64,000 nucleotides of DNA from Luteibacter pinisoli (lineage in GTDB: Bacteria > Pseudomonadota > Gammaproteobacteria > Xanthomonadales > Rhodanobacteraceae), in NCBI RefSeq assembly GCF_006385595.1, contig NZ_CP041046.1, positions 2,542,001-2,606,000 on the forward strand, written 5' to 3'. The notes under the pieces were generated by a model. It was not told the DNA's origin and ran no database searches. It saw nothing but the letters and a program-made list of their open reading frames with translations. Below, in pieces: positions 42,202 to 51,263 of this stretch. Every line of letters begins with the position of its first letter. The first letter of the stretch is position 1. Position numbers and translations under genes: made by a program.

Positions 42202-42939
42202 ATGTCCAAGCTCAAAGGAAAGGTCGCCGTCGTCACGGGCGGCAATAGCGGTATCGGCCTCGCCGTCGCCAAGCAGTTCATCGAGGAAGGCGCGAAGGTC
42301 TACATCACCGGTCGCCGCCAGGCCGAGCTCGACAAGGCCGTTGCTGCCATCGGCCCGTCTGCGGTCGCCATCCAGACGGACGTGAGCAAGCTCGCCGACC
42401 TCGACAAGCTCTTCGCCCAGGTCAAGGCCGAGGAGGGCCGCATCGACGTGCTGATGCTCAACGCCGCGTTCGGTGAGTTCCAGACGCTCGGTGAAATCAC
42501 CGAAGACAACTACGACGCCCACTTCAATACGAACGTGCGCGCCAACATCTTCGGTCTGCAGAAGGCCCTGCCGCTTCTGCCGAAGGGCGCTTCGGTCATC
42601 ATCACCGGTTCGATTGCCGGCTCGTCGGGCATCCCGAACTTCTCCGTGTACGGCGCCACCAAGGGTGCGCTCCGTGCGTTCGTCCGCTCTGCCATTGTCG
42701 ACCTCAAGGACCGTGGCATCCGCGTCAACATCCTCGCCCCGGGCCACACCTCGACCCCGGCTCTCGACCGCCTCGTGCCGGTCGAATACCAGGACCAGGC
42801 ACTGACGAGCACAGTGCCGTCGGGTCGCCTCGGCACGCCGGAAGACATGGCCAAGGCCGCGTTGTTCCTCGCGTCGGATGACAGCAGCTACGTCAACGGC
42901 GCCGAGCTCGTTGTCGATGGCGGCGTCAACCAGATTTGA
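42202..42939 (+). CDS. Short-chain dehydrogenase/reductase
   Basis: 245 residues from ATG 42202 with AGGAAAC upstream. Classical SDR: the cofactor motif TGGNSGIG (about 13-20), NAA motif (about 89-91), catalytic Ser (ITGSIAGS), and YxxxK (YGATKGAL). The C-terminus has the conserved DGG. Arg in the GRRQ stretch after beta2 suggests NADP(H) preference. It is probably an NADPH-dependent ketoreductase or quinone-type reductase. It is often divergent from or linked to a regulator, but here it stands alone and converges with a kinase gene. Confidence 0.9.
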   Translation: MSKLKGKVAVVTGGNSGIGLAVAKQFIEEGAKVYITGRRQAELDKAVAAIGPSAVAIQTDVSKLADLDKLFAQVKAEEGRIDVLMLNAAFGEFQTLGEITEDNYDAHFNTNVRANIFGLQKALPLLPKGASVIITGSIAGSSGIPNFSVYGATKGALRAFVRSAIVDLKDRGIRVNILAPGHTSTPALDRLVPVEYQDQALTSTVPSGRLGTPEDMAKAALFLASDDSSYVNGAELVVDGGVNQI

Positions 42940-42945
42940 CGCACC

Positions 42946-42972
42946 AGGCGCCCCTTACGGGGCGCCTTTTTC
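42946..42972. terminator. Bidirectional intrinsic terminator
   Basis: AGGCGCCCC-TTAC-GGGGCGCCT followed by TTTTT, between the SDR and the convergent kinase; the kinase stop lies inside it. Confidence 0.8.
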
Positions 42973-45900
42973 ATCCGGCGTAATGCCGTGGCGTGCCCAC
43001 GGGCCGGACCAGCGTGCATAGGCGTGCCGGGCCGAGATGCGAAGGCGGACTTCGGTTCCGCCAAAGGCACGGGGCCGGATGTCGAGGTGGGCCTGGATGC
43101 GTGTGGCACGCTCCCGCATGCCCGTGATGCCGAAATGCCTGTGCGACGCGGTTGACTGCGTGTCACCGGCCACGATGCCATGGCCGTTGTCGGCGACACT
43201 GACGGCGAGTTCGCCCGGTTCAAACCGGAGGTGGCAGACAATGAGTGTCGCGTTGGCATGGCGGTAGGCGTTGAAGAGCGCTTCCCGCATGATGTCGACA
43301 ATCTCGGCTGCAACGGCCGGGACGACGGGGACAACCTTCCCCTGCTCCTCGAACACGAACGGCGTCCCGAAGAACGTTTCCGCTTCCCGCCCGGCAAGCG
43401 CCAGCGCCTCGCCAAGGGAACGTCCAGTATCGTCGGTCGAGCGCAACTCAAGGAGCCGGTCACGCCCCTCCCCGATGACGGTTTCAGCCACGGTCAACGC
43501 GTCATCCAGGGACGCGCGCGCCGGGTCATCCGCAGGGAGCGCCTCAGCGGCTGTTGCAAAGCGCAGGGTCAGCCCCTGGACGGACTGGAGCAACGTGTCG
43601 TGGAGTTCGCGGGCGATGCGTTCGCGCTCTGCATGTCTGGTATCGGCCTGAAGGCGGATGCGCCGCCCGTACTGTCTTGTACGCCAGACGATGGCAAGCC
43701 CGATGAGCAGCACGCCGAGAACGATACAGCCGGCACGGAACCAGAGCGTCTGATGGAACAGGGGCGGGATGGAGAACGCGGCTGCCGCTGCGCCACTGCT
43801 CCAGACGCCGTCCTCATTGGCTGCCATCACCTCAAACCGGTAATCGCCCGGCGACAGGTTGGTGTAAAACGCCTCGCGTCGCGTACCCGAATCCTGCCAT
43901 CCTGCGTCCACCCCCGTCAGGCGGTAGCGGAACGCGACCCGCTCCGGGACGGCAAGGCTCGTCGCGGTAAAAGTGACGTGCAGGCGCGACGTGCCGGAGG
44001 GGAGACGCAGGAAAGCCGACGGGGCGAACGCACCTTGGTCGGTATCGAGGAGACGGATGAAGACGTCCGGCGGGATGGGGTTGTGGTGCGCCTTTCCCGG
44101 GTCAATGAATGCCGGCCCTTGGTTGCTGGCAACCACGAGGCGCCCCCGCTCATCGAAGCCGAGTGTGTTGCGTGCCGCCTGCAGTGCAATGCCCGGGAGG
44201 CCGTCACGGTAATCGAACAGCTGGTATCTGGGCGGCGGCCCCTTGTGGAGAAACGCGCGCTCGAGCTCACTGGTGGTGATGGCAATGACGCCCCGGCTGG
44301 TGTTGAGCCAGACCTGTCCGTCGCGCTGGGCGATGCCGGTCACGCCAAGGAGGGGCATAGTCCCGAAGGCGTTGAGGGCGATGAACCTGCCCGCCTGCAA
44401 CAAGGCAATTCCGCTTTCCCCGCTGGCAAGGACAAGGGGCCCCTTGACGTCCATGGACCACACAGCACCCAGCGCGGGCACGTGCCAGACGCGGGGCGTG
44501 GAATCGGGGGTCGGCAGTTGCATGACAAGCCCGTCGAGCCCGGCAAACCACACTGCCCCGTTGTTGGCAGGAAACACGCCCCAGGGGTCATGTCCGGCAC
44601 CACTTTCAACTGGCAGCTTCTCCCAGGTCTCGCCGTCGAGATGGTAGGCACCGAGTCGGTAGAACACCGCCCAGAGTCCTCCCTTGGCATCAATGGCAAG
44701 GTCGCCGCCAAGGGAGCCTCCCGGCACATAGGGCCGTGAGCGCCACTTGCCGTTCTCAAGATGCCAGAGTTCCTTCTCGGTCAGGACCCATGCTTCCGTC
44801 GCCGACCGGCCGACGACCTGGTAAACGTCATCGGGGAAGTCCCCCATGTGCACCATCGCGTCACCGTCGGCACGCCACACCGACCGGCGGGCCGCGAGCC
44901 AGACGTGTCCGTCCGGACCCGGGCTGAAGAGGTAATCGAGTTTGTAGGCACGGTCGAGACCGCTGAAGGTCGACACGCTCGCCGGCCGGAAACTGTCGAT
45001 GCCGAAATTCGTTCCCACCCAGACCGTGCCCTCACGGTCTTGCAAGAGCGGGGTCATCTGGTCGGAGGCCATCCCGTTTCGCGAATCAAACCGCGCGACC
45101 GCATCGGCCGGCTTCAACGGTCGGCCGTCGGCCTTCTCGCCTGGTCTGTCGATGATGAACAAGGAGCGGTGGACCGTGTCCGTGCTCCACAACCGTCCCT
45201 CCCGGTCAAACATCATCCGGTCGGAGGCGATGACTTCCATCGACTCCGGCGGCAGTACGGCTGACCCCACCGGGTGCGCCGCCGACACGCCAGGCAGCGC
45301 ACGGGTTCCTCCAAGTTTGTCGGACAACCAAAGCGTTCCATCCGGCGCGCGGCCAAGGGTCGAGTCTTCACGGACGGGCACGTTGGTCTGACGGAATGCG
45401 TTGGCCCCCGGAGGCAGGAATACGAGCCATCCCGCGCCAGCGACCCACAGTGTGCCCTCGGGGTCGACAAGGACGGAGCCAGTATTTCCCGGGACAAGTC
45501 CCCAGTCAGAGCCGACTCTCGACCACCGACCGTTGGCGAATCGAAGGAGGCCACCACTCGTTGCTGCCCAGATGACTCCGTCGGGTGTTGCAGCCATCGC
45601 CGAGACCCAGCCGCTGGAGAGGGTGTGGTCGAAAGGATAGCGGGTGTAGACACCGTCTTTGAGCCGGGCGAGCCCGCCCCGGTAAAATCCCATCCACATC
45701 GACCCGTCCGGTCCGGCAAGAAGGCTCGTGATGTTGCCGGCGGGCATCGGACTGCCATCGGCGAGGCGCGCCGGTTCGAACTGGGTGCCATCAAAGCGGA
45801 CCAGGCCCGACCCGGTGCCGAGCCAGAGGTAGCCATCCCGGCCCTGGACCATTGCCCATACATCGGCAGGCGCGCCACGGGAAACGGGCCAGGACGTGTG

Positions 45901-45999
45901 GACGAGGGACGGTGGCACCCCTTGGGCGTGGGTTGCGACGGCGAGCAGCATGCCGGCCGCACAGGCGAGCGAGCGCATCCCCTGCAGAATGCGGGACAT
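42955..45999 (-). CDS. Propeller/Y_Y_Y sensor histidine kinase (HisKA_3), complete
   Basis: About 1014 residues from ATG 45999, which gives a clean signal peptide (cut after THAQG); earlier starts up to 46065 are possible. Order: periplasmic two-component-regulator propeller repeats (about 30-640; GYLWLGTGSGLVRFDG is typical), Y_Y_Y domain (about 650-740), membrane helix (about 750-770), HisKA_3 dimerisation domain with RIARELHDTLL (His codon 43600-43602), and HATPase_c with DNGHG. This is a NarL-type system kinase. It lies just after a paralogous kinase gene and shares its arrangement. The likely partner is a NarL-type regulator, such as the one at 61538. Confidence 0.88.
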   Translation of the reverse strand: MSRILQGMRSLACAAGMLLAVATHAQGVPPSLVHTSWPVSRGAPADVWAMVQGRDGYLWLGTGSGLVRFDGTQFEPARLADGSPMPAGNITSLLAGPDGSMWMGFYRGGLARLKDGVYTRYPFDHTLSSGWVSAMAATPDGVIWAATSGGLLRFANGRWSRVGSDWGLVPGNTGSVLVDPEGTLWVAGAGWLVFLPPGANAFRQTNVPVREDSTLGRAPDGTLWLSDKLGGTRALPGVSAAHPVGSAVLPPESMEVIASDRMMFDREGRLWSTDTVHRSLFIIDRPGEKADGRPLKPADAVARFDSRNGMASDQMTPLLQDREGTVWVGTNFGIDSFRPASVSTFSGLDRAYKLDYLFSPGPDGHVWLAARRSVWRADGDAMVHMGDFPDDVYQVVGRSATEAWVLTEKELWHLENGKWRSRPYVPGGSLGGDLAIDAKGGLWAVFYRLGAYHLDGETWEKLPVESGAGHDPWGVFPANNGAVWFAGLDGLVMQLPTPDSTPRVWHVPALGAVWSMDVKGPLVLASGESGIALLQAGRFIALNAFGTMPLLGVTGIAQRDGQVWLNTSRGVIAITTSELERAFLHKGPPPRYQLFDYRDGLPGIALQAARNTLGFDERGRLVVASNQGPAFIDPGKAHHNPIPPDVFIRLLDTDQGAFAPSAFLRLPSGTSRLHVTFTATSLAVPERVAFRYRLTGVDAGWQDSGTRREAFYTNLSPGDYRFEVMAANEDGVWSSGAAAAAFSIPPLFHQTLWFRAGCIVLGVLLIGLAIVWRTRQYGRRIRLQADTRHAERERIARELHDTLLQSVQGLTLRFATAAEALPADDPARASLDDALTVAETVIGEGRDRLLELRSTDDTGRSLGEALALAGREAETFFGTPFVFEEQGKVVPVVPAVAAEIVDIMREALFNAYRHANATLIVCHLRFEPGELAVSVADNGHGIVAGDTQSTASHRHFGITGMRERATRIQAHLDIRPRAFGGTEVRLRISARHAYARWSGPWARHGITPDEKGAP

Positions 46000-46028
46000 C
46001 GACAGACCGGGTGTGGCACGCCGCTGCA

Positions 46029-49000
46029 TCATCGACTTGTTCGCCCCCGCCATTTTTTCCACCAATCCCGCTGGCGCGCCCCTTCGCCATACGCGGCGCT
46101 TCGCGGGATGGAGAGGTCGATACGGGTGCCCGTCGCCGGCCCGGAATGCACCGTGAGCGTGGCGCCGAGCATGAGCGCACGGTCACGCATCCCGGACAGA
46201 CCGCTCCCCTCGTTGTCGGGGTCGGTCACATCAAAACCGTGACCGTCGTCGGAAACCGTCACGGTCACACCCTCACTGCGAAATCCGGCAAGGCACACCA
46301 CACGGGAAGCCCGTGCATGGACGAAGGCGTTTCGCATCGCTTCCGTGGCGATGGCGAGCACCTCGCCCTCGACGCCAGCTGCGACAGAACGTGTCGCGCC
46401 CGTCTGGGCGAGGACGAACGGGACACCATAGACCTGCCCGAGGCGTGCGCCCGCTTCACCGATGCGGTCTGCGAGATTGTCGGACGCAACCGGCCGCGTC
46501 TGGAGTTCGATGACACGCTCGCGCATGGCGCCGACCGTCTTTTCCGCGCCCTCGATGACCTGGCCGAGGTCACGGCGGAACGGGTGGCAGGCATCGAGCC
46601 CGTCTGCGGCCGCCGAAAGGCTGAGCAGGACGCCCTGCATGGACTCGAGAAGCGTGTCCTGGATTTCGCGACCCATGCGGTGGCGCTCGGCGAACTGCGC
46701 TTGGAGCTGCAGGCGCACTCGGGCATTGGAGCGACGGACCGCGAGGATGCAGGACAGGACAATCGCGGCGAGGAGGAGAATTGCCAAAGCAGCGCGGACA
46801 ATGGTCCGCTCGAAAAACTGGGGACGGATGTCGAAAGGCAACGTGGCGCCCTGCCCGCTCCAGACACCGTCTTCGTTGGCAGCGACAACGTGGAAGACAT
46901 AATGGCCTGGCGGAAGGCGCGTATAGGTGGCAAAGCGCTCCGTCGACGGGCCTTGCCAATCGGCGTCGACGCCGTCGAGGCGGTAGCGGAACTGGACCCG
47001 GCCGGGCACCGCAAGGCTTGTCGCCGTGAAATCAAAGCGCATACGCCGGACCTCCGGACCTATCGCCATGCCGCTCGAGGCCGGCAAGGCTTCGCCGTCG
47101 GCGTTGACCGTACGGATGAAGACAAGCGGGGCGACCGGGTTGGTTTCAACCTTCGACGGGTCGAAAACGTAGATACCATTGAGGGTGTGCACCCAAAACC
47201 GGCCATTGCGCGCCGGAAACAGGGTGTTTGGAGCGCCGATATCGGCTCCGCCTGACAGACCGTCGCGCTCGTCGAAGACTCGAAATGGAGGAACGTACGA
47301 ATGATCCGACAGCGACCGGCGCAGGGCATCGAGCGGGACACGCACGAGTCCGTTTGCTGTGTTGAGCCAAACCTCCCCGCCAGCCCGGTAGATGCCAGTG
47401 ACGTTGACCAATGCATACGCTCCGAAATGGTCGGTTGCCTCCGCCCGGTCTCCGACGATTCGCGCCACACCATTTTCGGACCCGACGAGGGTTTCATCCT
47501 GCGACACATCGATGACGCGCACAGTGCCCGGAAGGGGTACTGCCCAGGTACGCGTGGTTCCGGAACCGTCCCGCATCGCAACCCGTCCGTCGGCCCCCAT
47601 CGCCCACACCGCGTCCCCTTCACCATGGACAAGGGACGTCGGGCGTTCCTTGCCGAACGGAGACCAGTGCACCCCATGCCACTCCCGCCCGGTCCAGTGA
47701 AAAAGCTCACCGGCGTCTGAGTGCATCCACACCCCATCGCGGCCGTCGGGGGTCACCTGCTGCCATGACCAGCGACCACCGGCCGGCAAGGGCACGGATG
47801 TCACCACACCGTCGTCGATGCGGTACGCCCCGGTCCTCGGCGAGAACGTCCACAACCGGTTGCGGGAGACAACGTAGATGCCGCGAATCTCGTCCGGCAC
47901 CGTGGCCCACGTTCGTACGCCATCCGAGTCAACGCGAAGAACGCGGAAGATGTCGGTAAGCCAAGCGCCATCGTCGTTGTTGCCAGGCATGGCGTACAGC
48001 ATCCGCTGGGAATCACTCAGCCCCGACAGCGGGGTGATGGCACTTGAGCGGAAGCTGTCGAGCCCGGTATTCGAGCCCATCCAGAGTGTGCCCTCCCGGT
48101 CCTCGAACACGGGTCCCATCATTCCCGAGGTCAGGCCGTCACGCTCGGAGAGGCGCGTGTCGGTTTCATCGGACCGGACGACCCGGCCGTTTGCGAGCCT
48201 CGATGGATTCTCAAGGACAAAAAGCCGCCCATTGTTGTCGTCGGTGCCCCACATCCGTCCCCGGCGGTCGATGAGAAGGCCTGCCGCTGTCACAGCATCA
48301 TCCGGTCGCAGAGGCATCCCCATAGCCACGGCCGTATGGTCTTCCGTCAGACCCGGCACCGCACGGAGGCCCCCGGTGGTTTCACTGACCCAGACGGTTC
48401 CGTCGTCGCCACGAATGACCGTGGCCAGCGGCCCTACCTCGACTCCGGTAGCGACAAAGCGGGACGTGCCCGCTTTCATCAAGAAGAGCCGAGCGTCACC
48501 CGTTACCCACACGTTGTCACTGCTGTCGACTGCCACCGACCAGGCGGCCATGCTGTCGAAGCCATCGTTCGCGTCTACGGTTCTCGGAGTCCCCTGCTCG
48601 ATGCGCAGCAGCCCGCCGGGCGATGCAGCCCAAATGACACCGCTGCGTGCCCGGGCAATTGAGCGGACGTAGCGGCGGTTGACCCTGCTGCCATCGGCGA
48701 CAACCGTAAGATGACCATCCTTGTATCTGGCCACCCCTGCCTGGAAATAGCCAATCCACAACGCGCCGTCGGGCGCCGCGAGCAGCGCCGTGATGCTCGC
48801 CGAAGGCAGCGGATGACCGTGTTCGTCCAAGGCCCGCTCGAAGGTGACCCCATCAAACCGGTACAGTCCGGTCAGGGAGCCTATCCAAAGGTAACCGTCG
48901 GGGGTCTGGGCCAATGCCCGGATACCCCCTGGAGCGCCACGGTCACCGGCCCACGCTGCGTGGACGAACGACTGCGGCACCCCTCGCACCAAAGCGGGCG

Positions 49001-49061
49001 CGACGAGCATCGCGAACACGGCAAGCCGCGCCCACCGGTGCCAGTGCCCCGTCACTGCCAT
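46029..49061 (-). CDS. Propeller/Y_Y_Y histidine-kinase-like protein lacking the H-box histidine
   Basis: 1010 residues from ATG 49061, chosen for GGAGGGG upstream; a start at 49103 is possible. A signal or membrane segment (about 12-30) is followed by propeller repeats, a Y_Y_Y domain, a membrane helix (about 770-790) and a HisKA_3/HATPase pair. The H-box reads GREIQDTLLES: codon CAG (Gln, 46659-46661) replaces the phospho-acceptor His that the neighbouring paralogue has in ARELHDTLLQS. The HATPase keeps its N-box and DDGHG. It may therefore act as a non-phosphorylatable partner or regulator of the intact kinase. Confidence 0.87.
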   Translation of the reverse strand: MAVTGHWHRWARLAVFAMLVAPALVRGVPQSFVHAAWAGDRGAPGGIRALAQTPDGYLWIGSLTGLYRFDGVTFERALDEHGHPLPSASITALLAAPDGALWIGYFQAGVARYKDGHLTVVADGSRVNRRYVRSIARARSGVIWAASPGGLLRIEQGTPRTVDANDGFDSMAAWSVAVDSSDNVWVTGDARLFLMKAGTSRFVATGVEVGPLATVIRGDDGTVWVSETTGGLRAVPGLTEDHTAVAMGMPLRPDDAVTAAGLLIDRRGRMWGTDDNNGRLFVLENPSRLANGRVVRSDETDTRLSERDGLTSGMMGPVFEDREGTLWMGSNTGLDSFRSSAITPLSGLSDSQRMLYAMPGNNDDGAWLTDIFRVLRVDSDGVRTWATVPDEIRGIYVVSRNRLWTFSPRTGAYRIDDGVVTSVPLPAGGRWSWQQVTPDGRDGVWMHSDAGELFHWTGREWHGVHWSPFGKERPTSLVHGEGDAVWAMGADGRVAMRDGSGTTRTWAVPLPGTVRVIDVSQDETLVGSENGVARIVGDRAEATDHFGAYALVNVTGIYRAGGEVWLNTANGLVRVPLDALRRSLSDHSYVPPFRVFDERDGLSGGADIGAPNTLFPARNGRFWVHTLNGIYVFDPSKVETNPVAPLVFIRTVNADGEALPASSGMAIGPEVRRMRFDFTATSLAVPGRVQFRYRLDGVDADWQGPSTERFATYTRLPPGHYVFHVVAANEDGVWSGQGATLPFDIRPQFFERTIVRAALAILLLAAIVLSCILAVRRSNARVRLQLQAQFAERHRMGREIQDTLLESMQGVLLSLSAAADGLDACHPFRRDLGQVIEGAEKTVGAMRERVIELQTRPVASDNLADRIGEAGARLGQVYGVPFVLAQTGATRSVAAGVEGEVLAIATEAMRNAFVHARASRVVCLAGFRSEGVTVTVSDDGHGFDVTDPDNEGSGLSGMRDRALMLGATLTVHSGPATGTRIDLSIPRSAAYGEGARQRDWWKKWRGRTSR

Positions 49062-49197
49062 GTCCACCCCTCCGGCCACGGCGAGAATGCGCCGCACGGT
49101 CACAGCCTAGCCCAACTCAGGGGTAGAACAAGTTATCCGGAAGTACACCCCCGAACCGGGGTTGCACAATGAAAACGGGCGGCCGTAAGGTCGGTCC

Positions 49198-49779
49198 ATG
49201 GCCAGACCCAATCTCCGCGACCGCATTCTTGAAGCCGGCTTTTCGGAGGTCGGGCAGCGGGGGTACAACGCCACGAGCGTGGCCGACATCGCCACGGCTG
49301 CCCGTGTGCCGAAGGGGTCGTTTTACAACCATTTTGCGAGCAAGGAAGCGCTGGGCGCCGCCGTTGTCGCTTCGTTCCGCAACGGCCCGCCACCGATGGC
49401 GCTCATCCGTGACCCCTCGCTCGGGGGACTCGCCCGCCTTCGTGCCTACTTCGAGGGTCTCAACCGCTTTTTTGAGGACGCGTACCTCGACACGGGATGC
49501 CTCATCGGCAATCTCACCGCCGAGCTTGCCGGTCACAGCGAGGTCATCCGTGCCGAACTGCAGCGGGTGTGGGACCACTGGACGGACGAGATTGAACACG
49601 CCGTCAAAGACGGCCAGGAGGCGGGCGACATCAATGCCTCCATTGATGCCGCCACGCTTGCTGCCTTCCTGCTTGATGCCTATGAAGGCAGCATCCTTCG
49701 GGCGAAGGTCGCGCATGACACGCGGTCGCTGTCGCGTTTCATGGACATCACCTTCCACACGCTGCTGCGCCCCGTCTAA
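49198..49779 (+). CDS. TetR/AcrR-family regulator
   Basis: 193 residues. The N-terminal HTH (NLRDRILEAGFSEVGQRGYN, TSVADIATAARVPKGSFYNHF) is classic TetR. The C-terminal domain (about 70-193) has a Cys (CLIGNLTAEL) where TetR_C_6/AcrR-like members sense reactive compounds. It is divergent from the propeller kinase (136 bp apart) and converges, with overlapping stops, with the RND operon. It probably represses an efflux or detoxification gene. The nearest candidate is the RND operon, but its promoter is 6 kb away, so the link is uncertain. Confidence 0.88.
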   Translation: MARPNLRDRILEAGFSEVGQRGYNATSVADIATAARVPKGSFYNHFASKEALGAAVVASFRNGPPPMALIRDPSLGGLARLRAYFEGLNRFFEDAYLDTGCLIGNLTAELAGHSEVIRAELQRVWDHWTDEIEHAVKDGQEAGDINASIDAATLAAFLLDAYEGSILRAKVAHDTRSLSRFMDITFHTLLRPV

Positions 49780-51263
49780 CGGCGGGACACCGCCTCACCC
49801 GACATTGCCCCGGGCACGCCGTCCCAACCACCCCCGAGTGCGCGGATTAGGTTGACCGTGGCGACGGTTTGCACGCCGGTCAGGCGGCTTGCTGCCAGGC
49901 GGCTTTGCAGGGTGCTCCGCTGGGCGTCGATGACATCGAGGAAGTTGACCGCCCCTTCCCGGTACTGGGTTCTGGAGATGGCCTCGGCGCGCGTGGATGC
50001 ACGCACCGCTTCGTCCTGCGTCTTTGTCTGGGTCTGGAGGATGCGAAGGTCGGCGAGGTGGTCTTCGACTTCCTGGAAGGCGACCAGCACCTGCTCGCGG
50101 TAAGCGGCCGTTGATTCCTCGAGTTCCGCGTGCGTCTTCTGGAGATTGCCCTTGCGAAGCCCCCCGTCAAAGAGTGGAAGGTTGAGGATGGTCCCGGCAA
50201 GGGGTCCCAGGAGAAATACCTTCGACCCGCTCGAGAAGAGATTGGAGAACTTCGCGGACTCCCCGCCGCCGCTTCCCGTCAGGGTGAGCGACGGGAAATA
50301 CGCCGCACGCGCCACACCGATGCGGGCATTGGCCGCCGCCACCGCACGTTCGGCGGCGGCGATGTCCGGGCGACGCTCGAGGAGGTCGGAAGGCAAGCCA
50401 GCGGGAAGCGTGATGTCGACTTTTTCAATGGGCCGTGCCGGAAACGAGAACGCTGCCGGCGGCATCCCGAGGAGGACTGCGAGGCTGTGCTCGCTCGCTG
50501 CACGGAGCCGCTCGGCGGTCATCTGGTCGGAGCGCGCGGTGGCCAGCTCCGCTGTCGCGCGGGCCACGTCGAGCTCGGTGATGTCACCGGCGTCGTAGCG
50601 GTGCGTGACGAGCTTGACCGCATCCTCCCGGAGCGCGACGGTCTGGCGATAGATGGCAATCTCCGAATCGAGCTCCCGGAGGTTGAAATAGGTCTGCGCC
50701 ACATCCGCCTGGAGGGCGAGCTGCACGGACCGGAACAACGCCTCGGCCTGCATGGACTCGGCTTTTGATGCGTTGAGCTCACTGGTCGCCCGGCCAAAGA
50801 GGTCGACTTCCCAGGTGGCTGTCGCCTGCGCGCGCCAGAGGGTTTGCGGCGGGACGTTGATGCCGTCGGTGCCGTACGTTGCCGCTGAGGACGGCTTTTG
50901 CCGGACCGGCCCCGCTCCCGCACCAATCGTCGGGAACAGCGCCGAACGGGCTGTCAGCTGCACGGCACGCGCTTCATTGACCCTCGCCAATGCACCTTTG
51001 AGCGTCTGGTTGTCTGCCATTGCCTGCGCCTCGAGCCCGTCGAGGTCGGCGTCGGCAAATACGGCCCACCACTGGCCACGGAGCACGGCGTCGGACGGTG
51101 TCGCCGCTTTCCACACCGTGCCGTCGGGCGCGGTCTGGGCCGATTGCTCCTTGAAGGTCGCCGTCTCCCCCGCATCCGGACGCTGGTAGGAGGGGGCGAG
51201 CGAACAGGCACCGAGCAGCGGGATGAGCGCGAGGGCGAGGCGGTTTGTCTTCAGGCGGTTCAT
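49776..51263 (-). CDS. Outer-membrane efflux lipoprotein (OprN/OprM type)
   Basis: 495 residues. A lipoprotein signal LGACSLAPSYQRPDAG puts the lipid Cys at 20. Two outer-membrane-factor repeats follow (SVQLALQADVAQTYFNLREL and QLLVAFQEVEDHLADLRIL-type helices). It forms the exit duct of the RND pump. The start overlaps the permease stop (ATGA), and its stop overlaps the TetR stop by 4 bp. Confidence 0.9.
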   Translation of the reverse strand: MNRLKTNRLALALIPLLGACSLAPSYQRPDAGETATFKEQSAQTAPDGTVWKAATPSDAVLRGQWWAVFADADLDGLEAQAMADNQTLKGALARVNEARAVQLTARSALFPTIGAGAGPVRQKPSSAATYGTDGINVPPQTLWRAQATATWEVDLFGRATSELNASKAESMQAEALFRSVQLALQADVAQTYFNLRELDSEIAIYRQTVALREDAVKLVTHRYDAGDITELDVARATAELATARSDQMTAERLRAASEHSLAVLLGMPPAAFSFPARPIEKVDITLPAGLPSDLLERRPDIAAAERAVAAANARIGVARAAYFPSLTLTGSGGGESAKFSNLFSSGSKVFLLGPLAGTILNLPLFDGGLRKGNLQKTHAELEESTAAYREQVLVAFQEVEDHLADLRILQTQTKTQDEAVRASTRAEAISRTQYREGAVNFLDVIDAQRSTLQSRLAASRLTGVQTVATVNLIRALGGGWDGVPGAMSGEAVSRR

